Source: Candidatus Odyssella thessalonicensis (GTDB lineage: Bacteria; Pseudomonadota; Alphaproteobacteria; Bin65). From it: a stretch of DNA of 5,915 bases. The stretch is taken from NCBI GenBank assembly GCA_005240015.1, contig SBBV01000427.1:1-5915 (forward strand). Direction: 5' to 3'. Below, in pieces: positions 1 through 5,915 of this stretch. Positions within the stretch are counted from its first letter, which is position 1; every line of letters begins with the position of its first letter. The translations under genes were made by a program, and so were the position numbers. The notes beneath the pieces were generated by a model. That model made no database searches, was not told the origin of the DNA, and was given only the letters and a program-made list of their open reading frames with translations.

Positions 1-660
1 CTCACCGGCCTCTTCAACGTCGGCATCGCCGAGATCATCCGCTTGGTGGCGCTGAACTATCAATCGCTCACCGGCGGCGCCTTCGGCGTCAAGGGCATCC
101 CGCGCCCGTTCGAGGACATGGTTCGCCCCTGGGGCGAGATCGCGATGATGGTGCTGATCGGCCTGCTCGTGCTGGCGATCTATCTGTTCATGGAGCGCGT
201 GCGCAATTCGCCCTGGGGCCGCGTGATGCGCGCGATCCGCGATAACGAGACCGCGGCGGCGGCGATGGGGAAAGACGTCGAAGCGTTTCGCCTGCAGGCC
301 TTCATCATCGGCTCGGCGTTCATGGGGCTCGGCGGCGCGCTCACCGCGCACTACTTGAAGGTCTTCACGCCCGAGGCGAGCGAGCCGCTCTACGCCACGT
401 TCCTCGTCTGGGTGATGCTGATCGTGGGCGGCAGCGGCAACAATCGCGGCGCGATCCTCGGCGCGGTGCTCGTATGGCTGCTGTGGACCGCGAGCGAGCT
501 CGTCACCGGCCAGCTGCCGCCCGAATGGGGCGTCAAGATCGCCTACATCAAGATGTTCCTGGTCGGCCTGCTGCTCGTCGTGGTGTTGCAGTGGTTCCCG
601 CAGGGCCTCCTGCCCGAGCGGCCGCCGAAGCTCGCCGGCGAGGGCGCCGCGCGCGCATAG
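1..660 (+). CDS. livM: LivM-type branched-chain amino acid ABC transporter permease (5'-truncated by the window)
   Basis: This is an inner-membrane permease of the LivFGHMJ/K family, which imports leucine, isoleucine, valine or related compounds with a periplasmic binding protein and two ATPases. The frame is open from base 1, so the true start is outside the window; the TTG at 43 is only an internal codon. The visible 219 codons begin with the family-typical stretch EIIRLVALNY, then the 'LTGGAFGVKGIP' segment. The cytoplasmic loop RVMRAIRDNETAAAAMG (about codons 75-91) is the hallmark of LivM/LivH permeases and contacts the ATPase. Hydrophobic segments lie near codons 46-65, 97-118, 133-162 and 184-203, and the protein ends with the usual WFPQGLLPERPP tail. 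TAG closes it at 658-660. No livG or livF follows, so it appears to be the last gene of its cluster on this side. Its function is unrelated to the secretion genes beyond it. Confidence 0.93.
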   Translation, partial: LTGLFNVGIAEIIRLVALNYQSLTGGAFGVKGIPRPFEDMVRPWGEIAMMVLIGLLVLAIYLFMERVRNSPWGRVMRAIRDNETAAAAMGKDVEAFRLQAFIIGSAFMGLGGALTAHYLKVFTPEASEPLYATFLVWVMLIVGGSGNNRGAILGAVLVWLLWTASELVTGQLPPEWGVKIAYIKMFLVGLLLVVVLQWFPQGLLPERPPKLAGEGAARA

Positions 661-3600
661 GGCCGGGGGCGCGGCAACGCGCTGGCGGTCGGAAGCCAGA
701 TTTCATATAGCTTGCGCTAAACTCCTCCCGGAAGGATGGGGCGGTGGGCATTCGGCAGCATGGCGGATACGATTTCATACCTTGAAAAGCGGGACAGCGC
801 GGCGGCAGTTGCGCCGGCAGCGGTCGCGTGCCCGCCCTCGTGCAGCAGCACATGGATCACGCTGGTCGGCCTCGCGGGATTGCTGATCGCCGTACCACTT
901 TTGCGCCACACGCAGCTCTCGGTCGTCCACCAGGGGGTGATCGCGATGGTCGCGGCGACCGGGCCGATCAGTCTGCGGCCAGCGCGCAGCATCGCCGCAC
1001 TACTGCTCGCGAAACGCCTTCGCGAAGCTGTCGAGGACCGGCCGCAATAGGTAGTCGAGCAGCGTGCGATCACCGGTCAGGATCACCGCCTCCACCGGCA
1101 TGCCCGGGTAGAGTTTCACGGCGGGGACGCGGCCGAGCTCGTGGGCCCCCACCTCGAGCCGCGCCAGGTAATACGTCAGCTGAGATTTCTGGTCGGTCAC
1201 AGCATCGGGTGAAACGTGGACGACGCGCCCCGAGAGCGTGGGCGTGATACGCTGCTTGTAGGCGACGAAGCGTACTTCCGCGGACAGCCCTTCGCGCACG
1301 ACGTCGATGTCCAACGGACTCACGCGCACCGTCATGACCAGCCTCTCGTCGTCGGGCACGATGTCGAGGATTGCACCGCCCGCGGGGACGACCGCGCCGG
1401 GCGCGAAATACTTCAATCCGAGCACGACCCCGCTCTGGGGTGCCAACACGTCGGTACGCTTGAGCTGATCGGAGGCCTTGCGCAGCTGCTCCTCAGCTTC
1501 GGCCCGCCGTGAGCGCGCCTTGTCGAGTTCACCGGCGACCGCATTGCCGCGTTTGCGGCGCAGCGCTTCGATGCTGGCCTCGGATTCGGCGATCGTCTCC
1601 CGGCTGGTGGCGATCTTGCCCTCGAGCGCGGTCCGCTCCCCCTCCAATTCGAAGGCCCGCCGCTCGAGCGCAAGGACACGCGGCTTGCGTTCGTAGCCTT
1701 TGCGCAGCATCTCGCGCGCCGTCGCGGCTTCCTCGTTGATCAGCGCGAGCTGACGGCGGGTGGACTCGACCTGGCCGGCCAGCGATGCGATCAGGGCGCG
1801 GGCCTGATCGATGCGCTTCGTGTGGACGGCGATCTCGCCCTCGAGCGCGCGGCGCTGGCTGTCGAACATTTCGGTCTGTGTGCGCAGCACGGCGGCGATC
1901 TCCGGCGCGTCCTTGCGCGCGATGACCTCCTTGGGAAAGTCGATTCGCGGCGACAAGTCGCGCTCGGCCACGAGCCGCGCCTCCTCCGCCATGGCGGTGA
2001 CGAGCCGGTTCTGCAACACCGCGCGATCGACCTGCGCCGCGAGCGGATCGAGCCGAACCAACGCTTGGCCCGCGCGCACGCGCTGGCCCTCGCGGACGAG
2101 GAGTTCACGGACGATGCCACCCTCGAAATGCTGCACGGTCTTGCGGTTGGTATCCACGCGTACCTCGCCCGCGGCCACGGCACCGCTCGCGAGCGGTGCC
2201 GTCGCCGCCCAATAGCCGAAGCCACCCAGGCCGAGCGCGGTGGCGAAGAGCGCGAGCGCGACCGTGCCCGCGACCGGCGGCCCCTTGCGCAGCAGCGTTT
2301 CGCCGTACTCGACTACGTTCTGCTCGGCGAGGGCGGGAAGACCCATGGCTCACTCCGCGGGCTGGACCGGCGCCACTTTGGCGGCCCGGCGCGGTATGGT
2401 CGCGACGCCGCTCCGCGCCAGCTTCGCGAGCACGGTCTCCTTGGCACCGAACATCTCGATCTTGCCGCCTTTCAGCACGAGCAGCTTGTCCATGTGCGTC
2501 ATGATCGCCGCGCGATGGCCGATCACCGCCACGGTCGATCCGAGGGACTTGAGATTCGCGATCGCGGCGTTGAGCGCCTGCTCGCCCTCGGCGTCCAGGT
2601 TGGCATTGGGTTCGTCGAGCACGACGAATACGGGGTTGCCGAGCAACGCCCGGGCGAGCCCGATGCGCTGACGCTGCCCGCCGGACAGGCTGACGCCTCC
2701 ATCTCCGACGCGGGTCTCGTATCCGTTGGGCAGGTTCAGAATCATGTCGTGCGCGCCGGCCAGCTGTGCCGCGGCAACGACCATGTCCGGGCTCACGTCG
2801 CCGAAGCGGGCGATGTTGTCGCGGACGCTCGCGTCGAACAGCGCGACGTCCTGCGGCAGATATCCCATCCAGCGCCCGAGCTCTTCCGGGTTCCACTTGA
2901 AGACATCCGCGCCGTCGAGGCGTACCGCGCCGCGGCTCGGCGCCGCCGCGCCGATCAGCAGCCGCGCCAGCGTCGACTTGCCCGCGGCGGAGGGCCCGAT
3001 GATGCCGACCGCCTCGCCGGCGCTGAGCCGGAACGAGATGTTCCGCAGTATGGGCTCCGGCGCGCCGGGCGGCTGATACGTCGCGCGGTCGACACGGAGC
3101 TGCCCGCACGGCTTGGGCAGCGGCATGCTGGCCTGCCGCACCGGCGGCGCGCGCAGGAAAGCGCGGAGGCGGCTATAGGCCTCCGCCGCCTGCACCGCTT
3201 GTCGCCAGCTCGCGATCGCCCGCTCCACCGGCGCCATGCCCCGCGCGGCGATCACGCCGGCGGCGATCATGGCGCCGGCGCTCAACAGGTCGCGCGTGAC
3301 GAGGTAGGCCCCGGCACCAAAGATCGCGACCTGCACCAGGAGGCGCACCGCCATCGAGATCGAGAGGATCGCGGCTGCGCGGTCGCTCGCCTTACCCTGA
3401 AGGCCGGTGGCCGCGAAGCTTTCCGACGCCCAACGGCGCGCGACTGCCGTTCTCATGCCCATAGCGTCCACCACTTCCGCATGGCGAACGGCGGCGTCCG
3501 CGATCTGTTGGGCCCGCACCGCCGCCGCGTTGGCAGAGCGCAGCCGCAAGTGGGTCGTCCGCTCGCTGAGCAGCGCGAGGCCCAGCAGCGCAAGCGCGCC

Positions 3601-5915
3601 CAAGAGCCCGACCGTGCCGAGCAGCGGATGCAGGACGAACAGCAGAGCGACGAACAGGGGCGTCCACGGAGCGTCCATGAACGCGATCACCCCGGCGCCG
3701 CCCAGGAACGATCGCACCACTCCAATGTCGCGCAGGGCCTCGGCGCGATACGGATGGCCCTGCAGTCCGGCCTCCACGGCCCGCATCAGGGTGGACGGGC
3801 CGAGTGCGCGGTCAAGCCACACGCCCATCCGCACAAACAGGTGCGAGCGCAGCGCCTCGAGAACCGCATAGAGCACGAGTGCGCCGACGACGATGACGGT
3901 GAGAAAGAACAGCGTCGGCAGGCTCCGGGAAACAATGACCCGGTCGTAGAGCTGCAAAATGTAAAGGGGGACCGCGAGTACGAGGAGATTCACCATGAAG
4001 CCGAGCATGCCCGCCCAGAAGAGCGCGGGCCGGCAGCGCCCCAGCGTAGCGGCGAGTCGATCCGGACGCGGATCGATAGTCGCGTTCATGTGATGGCCGG
4101 TCGGATCGCAGAGGGAGGCCGCGGCGGTGCCGCGGCCTCCGTGCGAGGTGCCTTAGACGAATTGCACGCGCGCGTCTGCGAAGAACGTCTCCTGCGTGAA
4201 GACGTTGCCGAGCAGGGAAATCGACCCGGCGCCGTCACCCTCCCAGAACACCAGCGTGTCGGTGCCGTTGTTGACGACCGTGAACTGCGCGGATGCGTCC
4301 GCCTCCGTGATGCCGCTGAACGCCAACGCGTCGCCGTTCGAGAAGTCGTCGACGATGTCGTCCCCGTCCGCAGCGACGATCGCCGTGTCCTCGACGGTGA
4401 AGTCGAAGGCGAAGGCGTCCTCGCCATCGCCGCCGACCAGGAAGTCGTCGTCCGCGCCGCCGACGATCACGTCGTCACCGGAGCCGCCCGACAGGCTGTC
4501 GGAGCCCTCGTTCCCGAAGACCCCGTCGTCGCCGGCGCCGCCGGCCAGCGTGTCGTCGCCGGCGCCACCGGAGAGGCTGTCATCGCCGGTGCCACCGGAC
4601 AGGTCGTCGTCGCCGCCATTGCCGCTCAAGCTATCGTCGCCGGAGCCGCCGAGCAGAGTATCCGCGCCGGCGCCTGCTGACAGCGCGTCCTCGCCCGAAC
4701 CGCCGTCGAGCGTGTCGTCGCCGTCGTTTCCGAAGAGCTGATCGTCGCCGGAGCCGCCGGAAATATCGTCGTCTCCGCCGAAGCCGACCGCGATGTCGTC
4801 GCCGGCCAGCGCAGCGATGGTGTCGTCCTCGCCGTTGAGGCCGAGCAGGATCTCGCTTTGAGCGGTGCCAGTGATCGTTGCCATATCGCTTCTCTCCTCT
4901 CTTGCAACCGGAGTTGCGCTGATGGAGCTGCAGCCAAATGCATCGACCGCATTTTGCACTGCCGGCTGCAGCGGCGGTCAGTTACTGCGATCGCGCGCCG
5001 GCGCGCCATATCCCAGTGGTTATATTGGGCGTCTAATCGCGCGCGATTATGTGGAGCGCGAGCCGCCGGAACTTGAAATGCGGCGAGAATGGGAGGGCGG
5101 ACGAATCCATCGTCGCGCGATCGCGCGACAAGCCCAATCGAAGCGCGGACCGCTCCGCGCGATGGCCACGCGGTCAGTACGCGAAAGCGCCGAGCGGAAT
5201 TGCGCGCACCACGAGCGCGGTGCGGTTGGTCACCCCGAGCTTCTGATAGATGTTATGTAGATGAATCTTGATGGTCCCGTCGGAAACGTTGAGGCGACGG
5301 GCGATGTCCTTGTTCGAGAGGCCGCGCGCCACGAGACTGGTCACTTCCCACTCGCGCCCGGTGAGCGCCGCGCTTGCCGCTGGCGCCACGGACCGGGTGC
5401 GGGCCGCGCCGAGATCGCGGCCGACCTGGGCCGGCCAGCACTCATGACCGTTCGCGACCGCGCGCAGACAATCGAGCAATTGCTCGGGCGTGCAATTCTT
5501 GCCCACGACCCCGTGGGCGCCGGCATTGGCCGCGGCGGCAACGTCGTCCAGGTTCAGCGCCACCCCGAAGAGCACCACTTTGGTGACGAGCCCCCTGATG
5601 CGCACCGCGTCGAGCACCTGGAGCCCACTCAAGGCCGGCATCACGATGTCCACCAGCGCGATCTCGGGCGCGAAGCGCTCGATGGCCTCGATGCAGGCGA
5701 AGCCGTCGCCGGCATGGGCTACGACGCGAAACTCGGAGGATTGTCCGAAGATGCCGTGGAGTCCGCTGAGTACGACAGGATGGTCGTCGGCAACAACGAT
5801 GCGGATTTCGCGGTCGAGAGGCTGCATGGCGCGGAAACCCAATTGACGAATCCCGGGGCGACTTGAGCGCTCGTGATCTTGCATCGACTCCGCGGCTGAA
5901 GTCCCTGCCCCGTCC

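Overview
The window is G+C-rich (roughly two thirds by eye) with strong G/C preference at third codon positions. Its gene families are typical of Proteobacteria: a LivM permease, a PrtD/HlyD type I secretion pair and a NarL-type response regulator. An alpha- or betaproteobacterium is the likely source. The sequence does not let me go lower, and I see no insertion sequence, tRNA, rRNA or CRISPR array.

Layout. The left edge (1-660, plus strand) is the 3' part of livM, a branched-chain amino acid ABC permease whose start lies outside the window. A stretch of about 340 bases follows, holding a possible small membrane-protein gene (760-1050, plus, low confidence) that converges on and slightly overlaps the next gene. 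Everything from 1000 to 5827 is on the minus strand. Read in its own direction the order is: a NarL/FixJ-type response regulator (5827-5174); a 289-base intergenic region with a candidate terminator, palindromes, a candidate promoter and a folded leader (5173-4885); a small RTX protein (4884-4153); a 12-bp perfect hairpin (4140-4114); a PrtD-type ABC exporter (4089-2350); and a HlyD-type membrane fusion protein (2346-1000).

How the parts fit. The RTX gene, the exporter and the fusion protein form a compact type I secretion cassette. The RTX protein is the obvious substrate. It is almost entirely calcium-binding nonapeptide repeats followed by an 84-residue C-terminal region that should carry the secretion signal, with no enzyme, toxin or adhesin domain. 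By my count it has 55 acidic residues and one basic residue. No outer-membrane TolC-type gene is present, so that component must be supplied from elsewhere. The regulator lies immediately upstream in the same direction and is a plausible controller. A perfect 16-bp palindrome sits next to a weak promoter-like pair upstream of the RTX gene.

The most interesting non-coding structure is around the RTX gene: the palindrome/promoter arrangement, a leader with a bulged 15-bp hairpin and a UNCG-tetraloop hairpin just before a strong ribosome binding site, and the hairpin between substrate and exporter genes. That last hairpin resembles, in position, the attenuating terminator between hlyA and hlyB of the E. 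coli haemolysin operon. The regulator's receiver domain lacks two usual switch residues, which is a further oddity.
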